This document shows, piece after piece, positions 8,677 to 17,205 of a stretch of DNA of 64,000 nucleotides; the stretch's first letter is position 1; every line of letters begins with the position of its first letter. The position numbers and the translations under genes are program-made. The stretch covers positions 1 through 64,000 of the forward strand of contig NZ_RDSR01000017.1 of assembly GCF_003716325.1 (NCBI RefSeq), read 5' to 3'. The notes beneath the pieces were generated by a model, which worked only from the letters and a program-made list of their open reading frames with translations, did not search any database and was not told the origin of the DNA. This stretch comes from Cryobacterium tepidiphilum. Its GTDB lineage: Bacteria > Actinomycetota > Actinomycetes > Actinomycetales > Microbacteriaceae.

Positions 8677-9858
8677 TCAGCCGTCCGCCGCTGCGGTCGA
8701 GTTCGGAACCGCCGAACTCGACCAGGCGGCGAACGCCAGGAGGATCCCGGTGGCCACCAGCACGCCCGGCGCGCCGGTCGCACTCGCGAACGTGCCGACC
8801 GTCGCCGGAAGGGCCGTCTGCCCCAGCCGGTTTGACGCCAGCCTCATCGACATCGCGAGACCGCGCGTTCCCGGCGGCGCGAGATCCGACACCCACGACA
8901 GGGTGATCGGCTGGCAGGTTCCCATCACGAACCCGTACACGCCCGACAGCACGACGAGCCAGAGCGGGGGCAGGGGAAGCGCGATGCACGCCAGCGCGAG
9001 CGCGGAGACGCTGATCGTCGAGATCAGCAGCCGCCGTCGCCCGGCCAGGAGCACCATGCGCCCCAGGGACAACCGCGAGGCCATCGACATCACCGAACGC
9101 GCGACGAGCATGGCGCTCACGACACCCGTCGAGATGCCGCGCTCGTGGCCGAGCGCGGGCGTGTAGGCGAGGAAGATGTCGAGCGACGAGAGCACAATGC
9201 TCGTGGCGATGAGGGACTGCGGGAGACCCCGGGTGCGCAGCAGTACGCCCGCGGTGCTGAGCATGCCGGGCGGCGACTCCGGCCGGTCGTGCGGCGAGCT
9301 CGTCATGAACAGCGACATCACCAGCATGGCGATGCTCAATGCCCCGCAGGACAGGAAGATCAGGTGCAGCGGCGGCAGCGACTCGGTGCCGCCGGGGAGG
9401 ACTAGCAGCAGCGGGCCCAGTGTCTGGCCGACCGACGCCGAGAACGTGTAGAGGCCGAAGACCGAGTCGAACTTCTGCCGGTTGGTGGTGTTCCCGACCA
9501 TCGCCTGCTGTCCGATGAGCGACACCAGGTGGCCGAGCCCGAGCAGCGCCGTGGCGACGATGATCAGGGCAACGGATGACAGGCCCGTCGTCGCGAGGAT
9601 CGTCGCGGCGACGATGGCGATGGCACCGGCAACCAGCAGCCACCGTTCGCCGAAGCGGTCGTTCACGTGCCCGACCGGGAGCGCCAGCAGCAGCCCCGGC
9701 AGCGCGAACGCCGCCGAGATCACGCCGAGCAACGCGGGCGACGCGCCGGCGTCGAGGGCCGCGTACGACAGGCTGGGGCGCATGGCGTACACGATCGCCT
9801 GGATGATCACGGCCTGCGACAGGATGAGCAGCAGGCGGAGGGGAGGGGTGCGGGTCAC
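8677..9858 (-). CDS. MFS transporter
   Basis: About 393 aa with roughly 12 hydrophobic segments. The loop-2/3 motif GHVNDRFGERW matches MFS motif A. GTG 9858 follows an AAGG ribosome-binding sequence. It sits between the MmgE/PrpD pair and the Ldh2-type dehydrogenase, so it probably moves a carboxylate used or released by the island. A second transport system (TctC/TctA) lies 3.5 kb away, which suggests either two substrates or import plus export. Specificity unknown. Confidence 0.85.
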   Translation of the reverse strand: MTRTPPLRLLLILSQAVIIQAIVYAMRPSLSYAALDAGASPALLGVISAAFALPGLLLALPVGHVNDRFGERWLLVAGAIAIVAATILATTGLSSVALIIVATALLGLGHLVSLIGQQAMVGNTTNRQKFDSVFGLYTFSASVGQTLGPLLLVLPGGTESLPPLHLIFLSCGALSIAMLVMSLFMTSSPHDRPESPPGMLSTAGVLLRTRGLPQSLIATSIVLSSLDIFLAYTPALGHERGISTGVVSAMLVARSVMSMASRLSLGRMVLLAGRRRLLISTISVSALALACIALPLPPLWLVVLSGVYGFVMGTCQPITLSWVSDLAPPGTRGLAMSMRLASNRLGQTALPATVGTFASATGAPGVLVATGILLAFAAWSSSAVPNSTAAADG

Positions 9859-9931
9859 AGACGGCCTTGCGTATTCATGAACGATGGGTTAAGGGATTGG
9901 CGACAGCCGGGGCTCCTGCGGCGGGCGCGCC

Positions 9932-11017
9932 TCAGGCGGCGGCCCCGTCCGGGTCGGCGATGGTGAACGCGACGCCGCACGTTCCGGCGAGCGTGCGGAG
10001 GTCCTCGAACGTCTTGTCGGGCAGCGAGACGCCGGCCTCGCGACTGGCGGCCTCCGCCCGTGCCTCGAGCTCGCCCGGGTAGAAGATCTCCGCCACTCCC
10101 GCCGCGCGCGGCACGGCCTTGGTGGAGTCGATGAGGTCGTCGATCCGCTCCCCGAACGCCGCGTCGCCGAGCATGGTGTCGACCTTGAGCGCGACGACGA
10201 GCTGCCCGCACCCGCTCGATCCCTCGGGGACATAGGGGCCGACGACGCCCGTGGCGAAGGAGCTCCCGGTCAGCACGCCCGACAGGATGTCCATCATGAA
10301 CGAGATGCCGTAACCCTTGTGGCCCCCCACCGGCAGCATGATCCCCTCGAGGGCCGCCTTCGGATCCGTCGTCGGCGCACCGTCGCGATCGATCGCCCAG
10401 TCGGAGGGGATCGGCTGCCCCTTCTCGAGGGCGGAATAGATCTTTCCGCGGGCGACGCTCGTGTTGGCGATGTCGAGGATGACGGGCGGGTGGCTGCCGC
10501 CGGGCGCGGCGATGGACCACGGGTTCGCGCCCACCGTCTTCTCCTTGCCGCCCCACGGCGCCATCGCCGGGCTGCTGTTGGTGGTGAGGATGCCCACGCA
10601 GCCGGCGTCCGCCATCCGCCTGGTCCAGTAGGCGGCCGTGCCGAAGTGGTTGCTGTTGCGAACGGCCACGACGCCCACCCCGTGTGCCCCGGCACGCCGG
10701 ACGGCGTCGTCGCAGGCGAGGCTCGTGAGCACCTGGCCGATGCCGTCGTGCCCGTCCATGACGGCGAGTGCCCCCGTGTCCACGACCGTGGTCGGGCGGG
10801 TGACGGACTGCATGGCGCCGGAACGGAGCCGCGCCGCATACCAGGGGAGACGAAGCATGCCGTGGGAGGCATGCCCCATCATGTCGGCGGTGACGAGGCT
10901 GTCGCTCACGAGGACGGCATCGTCCTCGGGAACGCCGAGCGCGACGAGGATGCCCGTTCCGAGCGAGGTGAGGGCCGTGGGGGAGACCAGGTGGACGGTG
11001 GATGGAATCTGGGACAT
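9932..11017 (-). CDS. malate/L-lactate dehydrogenase (Ldh2) family oxidoreductase
   Basis: About 361 aa. Family motifs are GHASHGMLRLPWYAARL near residues 50-65, the catalytic-region SNHFGTAAYWTRR, and GANPWSIAAPGG. The family (malate, sulfolactate, ureidoglycolate and 2,3-diketogulonate reductases) interconverts 2-hydroxy and 2-oxo acids with NAD(P)H. An AAGGATG ribosome-binding site precedes ATG 11017. It is divergent from the PrpF-type gene across a 201-bp region with phased repeats. Its substrate is probably an intermediate of the island. Confidence 0.88.
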   Translation of the reverse strand: MSQIPSTVHLVSPTALTSLGTGILVALGVPEDDAVLVSDSLVTADMMGHASHGMLRLPWYAARLRSGAMQSVTRPTTVVDTGALAVMDGHDGIGQVLTSLACDDAVRRAGAHGVGVVAVRNSNHFGTAAYWTRRMADAGCVGILTTNSSPAMAPWGGKEKTVGANPWSIAAPGGSHPPVILDIANTSVARGKIYSALEKGQPIPSDWAIDRDGAPTTDPKAALEGIMLPVGGHKGYGISFMMDILSGVLTGSSFATGVVGPYVPEGSSGCGQLVVALKVDTMLGDAAFGERIDDLIDSTKAVPRAAGVAEIFYPGELEARAEAASREAGVSLPDKTFEDLRTLAGTCGVAFTIADPDGAAA

Positions 11018-11218
11018 GGCAGCATCCTTGCACGCGCGGAACCGCCCTCCGGCGCGCGATCAGTCATAAAGAACTGCTTAAGTGTCCGTGCACAACTCTG
11101 GACTTGCTTAAGTGGGCTTGACAGTCCAAGTTTGTAGAAACCGATTCCAGCGGGTGTGCTTCACACCGTGATCCAGCCCCTGGTGCCTGTGTCGTCCTGT
11201 AGCCAAAGAGGTCTTGAG
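11018..11218. promoter_or_regulatory. divergent control region with phased direct repeats
   Basis: The core TGCTTAAGTG occurs twice, at 11075-11084 and 11105-11114, exactly 30 bp apart, about three DNA turns. Each copy contains the palindrome CTTAAG. Between them GTCC...GGAC forms a further inverted repeat around GTGCAC. A TTGACA hexamer is at 11118-11123, but I see no convincing -10 at the right distance. The layout suggests an operator pair serving both divergent transcripts. Confidence 0.55.
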
Positions 11219-12358
11219 ATGAGAATCCCGACAACCGTGATGCGCGGTGGAACGAGCAAAGCGCTGTTCTTCCACGAGAAGGACCTGCCGGAGGCGGGCA
11301 CGCTGCGGGACGAGTTCATCCTGGCCGCCTATGGCAGCCCCGACCCGTTCCGCCGGCAGATCGACGGCATGGGCGGAGCGGTGTCCTCGACCAGCAAGGT
11401 CGCCATCATCGGCGACGGCGCCGAACACGGAGTCGACGTCACGTATGAGTTCGGCCAGGTCGGCATCGACCAGCCCCTGATCGACCGACGCGGCAACTGC
11501 GGCAACATCTCATCTGCCGTCGGGCCCTTCGCCGTGGACGAAGGCCTCGTGACCCCGACCGACCCGATCACGCAGGTGCGATTCCTCAACACGAACACCA
11601 ACAAGGTGATCGTGGCCCATGTGCCCACCCGGAATGGTCGCTTCGACCCGAACGGCGACTTCGAGCTGCCCGGTATCCCGGGAACCGGCTCCCGGCTGCG
11701 CCTGGACTACCTTAACCCCGGCGGATCCGTCACCGGCAAGCTCCTCCCGAGCGGAAACGTCGTCGACGAACTCGACGTCCCCGGGCTCGGCACCATCCCG
11801 GTCTCCCTGGTCGACGCCGCCAACCCCCTCGTGTTCGTTCGCTGGGAGGACCTGGGCCTCAAGGGCACCGAGCTTCCCGCCGACCTCGACGCCGACGCGG
11901 AGTTCCGCGCTCAGGTCGAGCGGATCCGGGCGCACGCGTCGGTCCTCGCCGGGATCGCCGACACCGTCGAAGACGCCACCAGGCTTGCGCCCTCCGTGCC
12001 CAAGCTCTCCTTCGTGGGGTCGCCCCGCGACTACCGCACCACCAGCGGCACCGACATCCGGGCCGACCAGATGAGTGTTCGGGCCGCGATGATGTCGATG
12101 GGCTGGCTGCACCCGTCATACCCGCTGACCGGCGCGATCGCGACATCCGTGGCCGCGAACATCCCCGGAACCCTCGTTCACGACGTCGCCGTCACCGAGG
12201 GCGACCAGGTGATCATCGGTCACCCCTCAGGACTCCTGCCCATGTCGGTCGACATCGAGCAGGACGGAGCCGGCTGGAAAGTCAACAGCGTTTCCGGCTA
12301 CAGGACGGCACGGAGGCTCATGGAAGGCTTCGTGCTCGTTCCCGACGAACGGCTCTGA
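11219..12358 (+). CDS. PrpF/4-oxalomesaconate tautomerase family isomerase
   Basis: About 379 aa. It starts MRIPTTVMRGGTSKALFFHEKDLP, the N-terminal hallmark of PrpF proteins with the GGTSK lysine, and has RRGNCGNISSAVGPFAV, the second-domain CGN motif with the catalytic-type cysteine. The family moves double bonds in aconitate-like acids: trans-2-methylaconitate isomerisation, aconitate isomerase, oxalomesaconate tautomerase. ATG 11219 follows AAAGAGG. It heads the + strand operon that continues with the TctC-type protein. Substrate inferred from family and neighbours. Confidence 0.88.
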   Translation: MRIPTTVMRGGTSKALFFHEKDLPEAGTLRDEFILAAYGSPDPFRRQIDGMGGAVSSTSKVAIIGDGAEHGVDVTYEFGQVGIDQPLIDRRGNCGNISSAVGPFAVDEGLVTPTDPITQVRFLNTNTNKVIVAHVPTRNGRFDPNGDFELPGIPGTGSRLRLDYLNPGGSVTGKLLPSGNVVDELDVPGLGTIPVSLVDAANPLVFVRWEDLGLKGTELPADLDADAEFRAQVERIRAHASVLAGIADTVEDATRLAPSVPKLSFVGSPRDYRTTSGTDIRADQMSVRAAMMSMGWLHPSYPLTGAIATSVAANIPGTLVHDVAVTEGDQVIIGHPSGLLPMSVDIEQDGAGWKVNSVSGYRTARRLMEGFVLVPDERL

Positions 12359-12415
12359 ACACCCCAGTTCCTGTCCCCCCGGATTGGGAACGTTGCACCT
12401 ACAAGGGAGTAGAAC

Positions 12416-13549
12416 GTGAAAAAGAAGCACATGAGAAGCGCTGCGATCGCAGCGATCGGTGTCGTCGCGAGCCTCGTGCTCGCCGGATGCTCGGTACCCC
12501 AGCAGGGCGGCGGCGGCAAGGCGGGCGGCGACACCAGCGCCGACGCCAAGATGCCGTCCCAGGTGACGATGGTCGTGCCGTTCGCGGCCGGCGGCGGAAC
12601 CGACACGTGGGCACGATTCATCGCCCCGTACCTGCAGCAGACCGTTGAGGGCAGCCCGAAGATCGTCGTCGAGAACGTCGAGGGCGGCGAGTCCATCACG
12701 GGGGCCAACCAGTTCGTGACGAGCGGCGGCACCGACGGCAAGCAGCTCCTGGTCACCTCCGGCAGCACGTACCTGCCCGCCCTCCTCAACCGCAAGGAAG
12801 TCAAGTACGACTTCACCAAGCTCATCCCGCTCATGGTCAACGGCACCGGCGGCGCCGTGTACGTCTCGCCGAAGACCGGCATCAAGAAGGCTTCCGACCT
12901 CGCCGGGTACGACAAGACCCTCGTCTACGGCGGCATCAGCGCCACCGGCAACGACCTCGTCACCCTGCTCGCCATGGATGTGCTCGGTATTCCGATCAAG
13001 GCCACGTTCGGCTTCGAGGGCCGCGGCCCGGCCCGCCTGGCACTGGAGCGCGGTGAGATCAACCTCGACTACCAGACCACCTCGGCGTACATCAGCCAGG
13101 TCGAGCCGATGGTCGAAGAGGGCAAGGCGACCCCGCTGTTCTCCTTCGGCGTTCCGGAGAACGGCAAGATCGTGCGCGACCCGGCCCTGCCCGACCTGCC
13201 CACCCTGGAAGAGGTCTACCAGAACATCAACGGCTCCGAGCCGAGCGGAACGGCCTACGACGCGTACCGTGCCTTCCTGACCGCGGGCTACTTCTACCAG
13301 AAGGGCCTGTGGGCGAACGAGGGAACGCCCGACTCGATCGTCAACGCCTGGCGTGACGCCGCCACCACGTTGTCGAAGGACGCGACCTTCAACGAGAAGG
13401 CCAAGGACGCCCTGGGCGGCTACCCGCTCATCTCGGGAGCCGAGGCCAAGGACGACCTGAAGCAGGCGTTCTCCATCAAGGACGAGGTGCGTCAGTACAC
13501 CCTTGACCTGCTCAAGGACAAGTACGACGTCACGCTCGAAACCAAGTAA
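12416..13549 (+). CDS. tripartite tricarboxylate transporter substrate-binding lipoprotein (TctC/Bug type)
   Basis: About 377 aa. A lipoprotein signal ends in LAGC with Cys25, so it should be anchored outside the membrane. The ligand-loop motif VPFAAGGGTDTWAR is typical of Bug/TctC receptors that bind carboxylates. GTG 12416 is preceded by AAGGGAG. It lies 97 bp before the permease gene, with a strong hairpin between them. It delivers the substrate to the TctA-type permease; the ligand is probably a di- or tricarboxylate. Confidence 0.9.
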   Translation: MKKKHMRSAAIAAIGVVASLVLAGCSVPQQGGGGKAGGDTSADAKMPSQVTMVVPFAAGGGTDTWARFIAPYLQQTVEGSPKIVVENVEGGESITGANQFVTSGGTDGKQLLVTSGSTYLPALLNRKEVKYDFTKLIPLMVNGTGGAVYVSPKTGIKKASDLAGYDKTLVYGGISATGNDLVTLLAMDVLGIPIKATFGFEGRGPARLALERGEINLDYQTTSAYISQVEPMVEEGKATPLFSFGVPENGKIVRDPALPDLPTLEEVYQNINGSEPSGTAYDAYRAFLTAGYFYQKGLWANEGTPDSIVNAWRDAATTLSKDATFNEKAKDALGGYPLISGAEAKDDLKQAFSIKDEVRQYTLDLLKDKYDVTLETK

Positions 13550-13560
13550 CACCTGATGCC

Positions 13561-13599
13561 GGCCGTGCTGGGCGGGACGTGAGTCCGCCCGGCACGGCC
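13561..13599 (+). terminator. intra-operon stem-loop between tctC and tctA
   Basis: GGCCGTGCTGGGCGG (13561-13575) pairs with CCGCCCGGCACGGCC (13585-13599), 15 bp with one G-U, loop of nine. There is no T tract. Such a hairpin between a binding-protein gene and its membrane gene usually stabilises or partly terminates the message so that the binding protein is made in excess. Confidence 0.55.
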
Positions 13600-13646
13600 C
13601 CCTTCATTCGCGAACCCGCCCAAGAAGCCACAAGGACAACCAGTCA

Positions 13647-15635
13647 ATGGATGCAGCCCTTTCCGCACTCGGATCGTTCCTCGATCCGACCATGTTCATC
13701 TATCTCGGCATCGGGGTGATCGCCGGTCTCATCGTTGGCGTCATACCGGGTCTCGGCGGGACTGCGGCCGTTGCCATCCTCCTGCCGTTCATCTTCGTGC
13801 TCGACCCGCACCCGGCCATGGCGCTCATCATCGGCGCCGTCGCGGTGGTGCACCACTCGGATGCGATCGCATCCATCCTGATGGGCATACCCGGCTCGTC
13901 GTCGGCGGCAGTGTTGCTGCTCGACGGGCATGAGATGGCCAAACAGGGCAAGGGGGCCAAGGCTCTCTCCCTCGCATTCATGTCGTCGATGGCCGGCGGA
14001 CTGATCGGCGCCATCGGCCTCACCGTCTCCATCCCGCTCGCCCGGCCTCTCGTGCTGCTGTTCGGTTCACCCGAGATCTTCATGCTCACCGTGCTCGGCA
14101 TCTCGCTGACCGCCCTGCTGTCCAAGGGGAACCTCCTCAAGGGCCTCATCGCCGGCGCGTTCGGCGTTCTCCTCGGCCAGGTCGGCGCGGCGCCGGCCTC
14201 CCCGGACTACCGGTTCAACTTCGGCCAGCTGTGGCTCTCCAACGGCATCGACCTCGTCGCTGTCGCGCTCGCGATCTTCGGGCTGGCCGAGGTCATCCAC
14301 CTCGTCGCCGCCAAGACGGCCGTCGCGAACGTCACGACGCTCGGCACCGGCTGGCTCGACGGCGTCAAGGAGTTCTTCCCCAACTTCATCCACGTTCTCC
14401 GGGGTGCGCTCATCGGCATGTGGGCCGGCGTCCTCCCCGGCGTCGGCGCCACCGCGGGCACCTGGATGGCGTACGGGCAGGCCCAGGCCACGGCCAAGGG
14501 CGAGAGCAAGAAGAAGTTCGGCAAGGGCGACCCGCGCGGCGTCATCGCCCCCGAGTCCGCCGCCAACTCCGTCGAGGCCGGTGACCTGATCCCGACGCTC
14601 CTGTTCGGCATCCCCGGTGGCGCCCCGTCGGCACTGCTCCTCGGCGCGCTTCTGATCTTCGGCATCGAGCCGGGGCCGCGAATCATCACCGACCACCTCG
14701 ACACGATCTACGTCATCATCTGGTCGTTCGCGATCGCGAGCATCGTCGGCTCGCTGTTGTGCTTCGTGATCGCCAAGCCGCTCTCCAAGCTGTCGTTCGT
14801 GCGGTTCCCCCTCCTGGCAGCGGGCCTCATCCCGATCCTCTTCATGGCCGGCTTCCAGGGATCGCTGCAGCTGCAGATCCTCCCGCTCATGCTCGTCATC
14901 GGCGTCGTCGGCTGGCTGATGAAGGTCTTCGACTTCCCGCGCGCCCCGTTCCTGATCGGCTTCGTGCTCAGCATCCCGCTCGAGCGCTACTACTACCTCA
15001 CCGACAACCTCTACAGCTTCTCCGAGTGGGCACTCCGCCCCGGGGTGCTGATCATGGCCGCGATCCTCGTGCTGCCGCTCGTGCTTGCGGGCATCCGCAT
15101 GATCCGCGCGCGGCGACGCCCCCAGCCGGTTGTCGACGAGATCCCCGAGGACGACGACGAGGCAACGAGCGAGCTCGGCCCGCGTAAGTGGTCGATCTTC
15201 GTGTCGGGCGGGTTCTTCGTGATCTTCGTCTTCGCCTTCATTCTCGCCCAGCAGTTCGCCCTGGCGGCCCGCCTGCTACCCAATGTCATCACGATCATCG
15301 GGGCGCTGCTGTCCCTCGCCTCGTTCATCATCGAATGGCGCAAGTTCAGGAAGGAGGGGCCAGCGTCGGAGGAGTCAACCCACAAGTGGCGGCACCTGCT
15401 TCGGATCACCGGCATGTCCACGCTGTGGCTGCTGACCTTCGTCGTGCTCACCTTCGTCTTCGGACTCATCATCGCAACGGCGATCTACATCCCGCTGTTC
15501 CTGTGGATCGTCGCCAAGCCCAAGCGCTGGTGGACGCTCATGACCTACCCGCTCGTCATCATCGCCGCGCTGCTGCTCGCACAGCAGTTCGCCGGCCTCA
15601 CCATGCCGGTCGGCTACATCAACTTCGGAATCTAG
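13647..15635 (+). CDS. tctA: TctA-type tricarboxylate permease with fused TctB-like tail
   Basis: About 662 aa, longer than ordinary TctA (~500 aa). Residues 1-490 are the large TctA subunit with the repeated loops GVIPGLGGTAAVAILLPF and GVLPGVGATAGTWMAYGQ. An acidic linker (~495-511) leads to residues ~513-662, which have about four hydrophobic helices and resemble the small TctB subunit. No separate tctB gene is present, so the fusion probably replaces it. With the upstream binding protein it forms an ion-driven carboxylate importer. ATG 13647 is the first in-frame start; the next gene follows after 13 bp. Confidence 0.9.
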   Translation: MDAALSALGSFLDPTMFIYLGIGVIAGLIVGVIPGLGGTAAVAILLPFIFVLDPHPAMALIIGAVAVVHHSDAIASILMGIPGSSSAAVLLLDGHEMAKQGKGAKALSLAFMSSMAGGLIGAIGLTVSIPLARPLVLLFGSPEIFMLTVLGISLTALLSKGNLLKGLIAGAFGVLLGQVGAAPASPDYRFNFGQLWLSNGIDLVAVALAIFGLAEVIHLVAAKTAVANVTTLGTGWLDGVKEFFPNFIHVLRGALIGMWAGVLPGVGATAGTWMAYGQAQATAKGESKKKFGKGDPRGVIAPESAANSVEAGDLIPTLLFGIPGGAPSALLLGALLIFGIEPGPRIITDHLDTIYVIIWSFAIASIVGSLLCFVIAKPLSKLSFVRFPLLAAGLIPILFMAGFQGSLQLQILPLMLVIGVVGWLMKVFDFPRAPFLIGFVLSIPLERYYYLTDNLYSFSEWALRPGVLIMAAILVLPLVLAGIRMIRARRRPQPVVDEIPEDDDEATSELGPRKWSIFVSGGFFVIFVFAFILAQQFALAARLLPNVITIIGALLSLASFIIEWRKFRKEGPASEESTHKWRHLLRITGMSTLWLLTFVVLTFVFGLIIATAIYIPLFLWIVAKPKRWWTLMTYPLVIIAALLLAQQFAGLTMPVGYINFGI

Positions 15636-15648
15636 AAGAGAGAAGAAC

Positions 15649-17205
15649 ATGAACGACTCAAGCGCGGGGCAGTCCCGCACGGTCAACGACGACTATGACG
15701 TCGTGGTGGTGGGGGCGGGGAACGCCGCCCTGGTCTCGGCGCTGGCGGCCAAGGACGCCGGCGCGAAGGTGCTGGTGCTCGAAGCCGCACCCGAGGCGGA
15801 GCGCGGCGGCAACAGCCGCTTCACCGGCGGCATCTTCCGCATCGCGCACGAGGGCATGGACTCGCTGCTGCCGCTGATCACTGAAGAATCCGCCGAGTGG
15901 AAGGACCGGGTCGTCGTCAAGCCGTACCCGGTCGAGGTGTACCGCGCCGAATACGACCACGTCTGCCGTGGCCGCAACGACGACGGCCTCACCCGCCACA
16001 CCATCGAGGACTCCTACGCAACCGTCAAGTGGATGGTGGACCACGGCATCCGCTTCGAACTGACCGTCGGCAAGCTCATCGACCCGGAGAAGATCAGCGG
16101 CGACGAGCGCTACGAGTTGCCGCCGGGCGGCGCGCTCCGCGCCCGGGACGAGGGCGTCGGCCTCATCGAGGACCTCTTCGAGGCCGTGGAGAAGGCCGGC
16201 ATCGACGTCTGGTACGACTCGCCGGTGTGCGAGCTGATCATGGAGGGCTCCACCTGCCGCGGCGTCGTCATCCAGAACATCGACGGCTTCACCGAGGTGC
16301 ACGCCGTGCCGGTGCTCGCCGCGGGCGGTTTCGAGGCGAATCCGGAGATGCGCAACCGCTGGCTCGGCCCCGGCTGGGACCTCGTCAAGGTGCGCGGCAC
16401 CAAGTACAACATGGGTGCCGTTCTCAACGCGGCGATGGACGCAGGCGCGAAGCCGGTCGGGCACTGGGGCGGCTGCCACGCCGTGCCGCTCGACGCCAAC
16501 GCGCCCGACGTCGGCGACCTGCGCCTGACCGACAAGATGAGCCGCTACAGCTACCCCTTCGCGCTGCTGATCAACTCCGACGCCGAGCGCTTCGTCGACG
16601 AGGGCGAGAACCACGTCTGGCTCACGTACGCAAAGACCGGCCGGGCCGTGCTGGCCCAGCCCGGTGCCTGGGCGTTCCAGCTGTTCGACCAGAAGGTCGC
16701 GCACCTGCTCGAGCCGCGCTACTCCACCGGCACCCCGATCGTCGCCGACACGCTGCCGGAGCTCGCCGAGAAGCTCGGCGTGGGCGCCGACGCGCTCGTG
16801 CAGACGGTGGACACCTACAACGCGGCGTGCTCGGGCGGGGACTTCAACCCCTTCGAGACCGACGGGCTGAGCGCCACCCCCGACGGCCAGCCGGTCAAGT
16901 CGAACTGGGCGCAGCCGATCGACCAGGGCCCGTTCATCGCCTACACCGTGACCTGCGGCATCACCTTCACGTTCGGGGGCCTCAAAATCGACAACCAGGC
17001 GCGGGTCAAGGACAACGCCGAACGCGTCATGCCCGGGCTCTACGCCACGGGCGAGCTCACCGGCGGGTTCTTCTACCACAACTACCCGGCCGGTGCCGGG
17101 CTCGTGCGCGGTGCCGTCTTCGGCCGCCTCGCCGGGGCCGGAGCCGCGGCAGAAGCACTGGGAACCGGAACCGCAGCGAGCCTGGAAGAGATGGTGAACG
17201 TATGA
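15649..17205 (+). CDS. tcuA: FAD-dependent tricarballylate dehydrogenase-like protein (TcuA family)
   Basis: About 518 aa. It has an N-terminal Rossmann dinucleotide fold (VVVVGAGNAALVSALAAKDAGAKVLVLE, residues ~18-45), the GGNSRFTGG loop, and the C-terminal CGITFTFGGLKI and NYPAGAGLVRG segments shared by TcuA and fumarate-reductase flavoproteins. TcuA oxidises tricarballylate to cis-aconitate. No TcuB (the partner that reoxidises the flavin) is found here. It is co-directional with tctA, and its last codons overlap the next start (ATGA). An alternative is desaturation of another polycarboxylate. Confidence 0.85.
   Translation: MNDSSAGQSRTVNDDYDVVVVGAGNAALVSALAAKDAGAKVLVLEAAPEAERGGNSRFTGGIFRIAHEGMDSLLPLITEESAEWKDRVVVKPYPVEVYRAEYDHVCRGRNDDGLTRHTIEDSYATVKWMVDHGIRFELTVGKLIDPEKISGDERYELPPGGALRARDEGVGLIEDLFEAVEKAGIDVWYDSPVCELIMEGSTCRGVVIQNIDGFTEVHAVPVLAAGGFEANPEMRNRWLGPGWDLVKVRGTKYNMGAVLNAAMDAGAKPVGHWGGCHAVPLDANAPDVGDLRLTDKMSRYSYPFALLINSDAERFVDEGENHVWLTYAKTGRAVLAQPGAWAFQLFDQKVAHLLEPRYSTGTPIVADTLPELAEKLGVGADALVQTVDTYNAACSGGDFNPFETDGLSATPDGQPVKSNWAQPIDQGPFIAYTVTCGITFTFGGLKIDNQARVKDNAERVMPGLYATGELTGGFFYHNYPAGAGLVRGAVFGRLAGAGAAAEALGTGTAASLEEMVNV

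Noticed and set aside
11118-11140. TTGACA as a classical promoter for the PrpF-type gene
   Set aside because: No acceptable -10 hexamer 16-19 bp downstream, so not listed as a promoter by itself.
15897-17201. arginine-rich frame overlapping the first TcuA gene
   Set aside because: Only the section from ATG 17202 is real (hydroxyacid dehydrogenase); the TcuA frame explains the rest.
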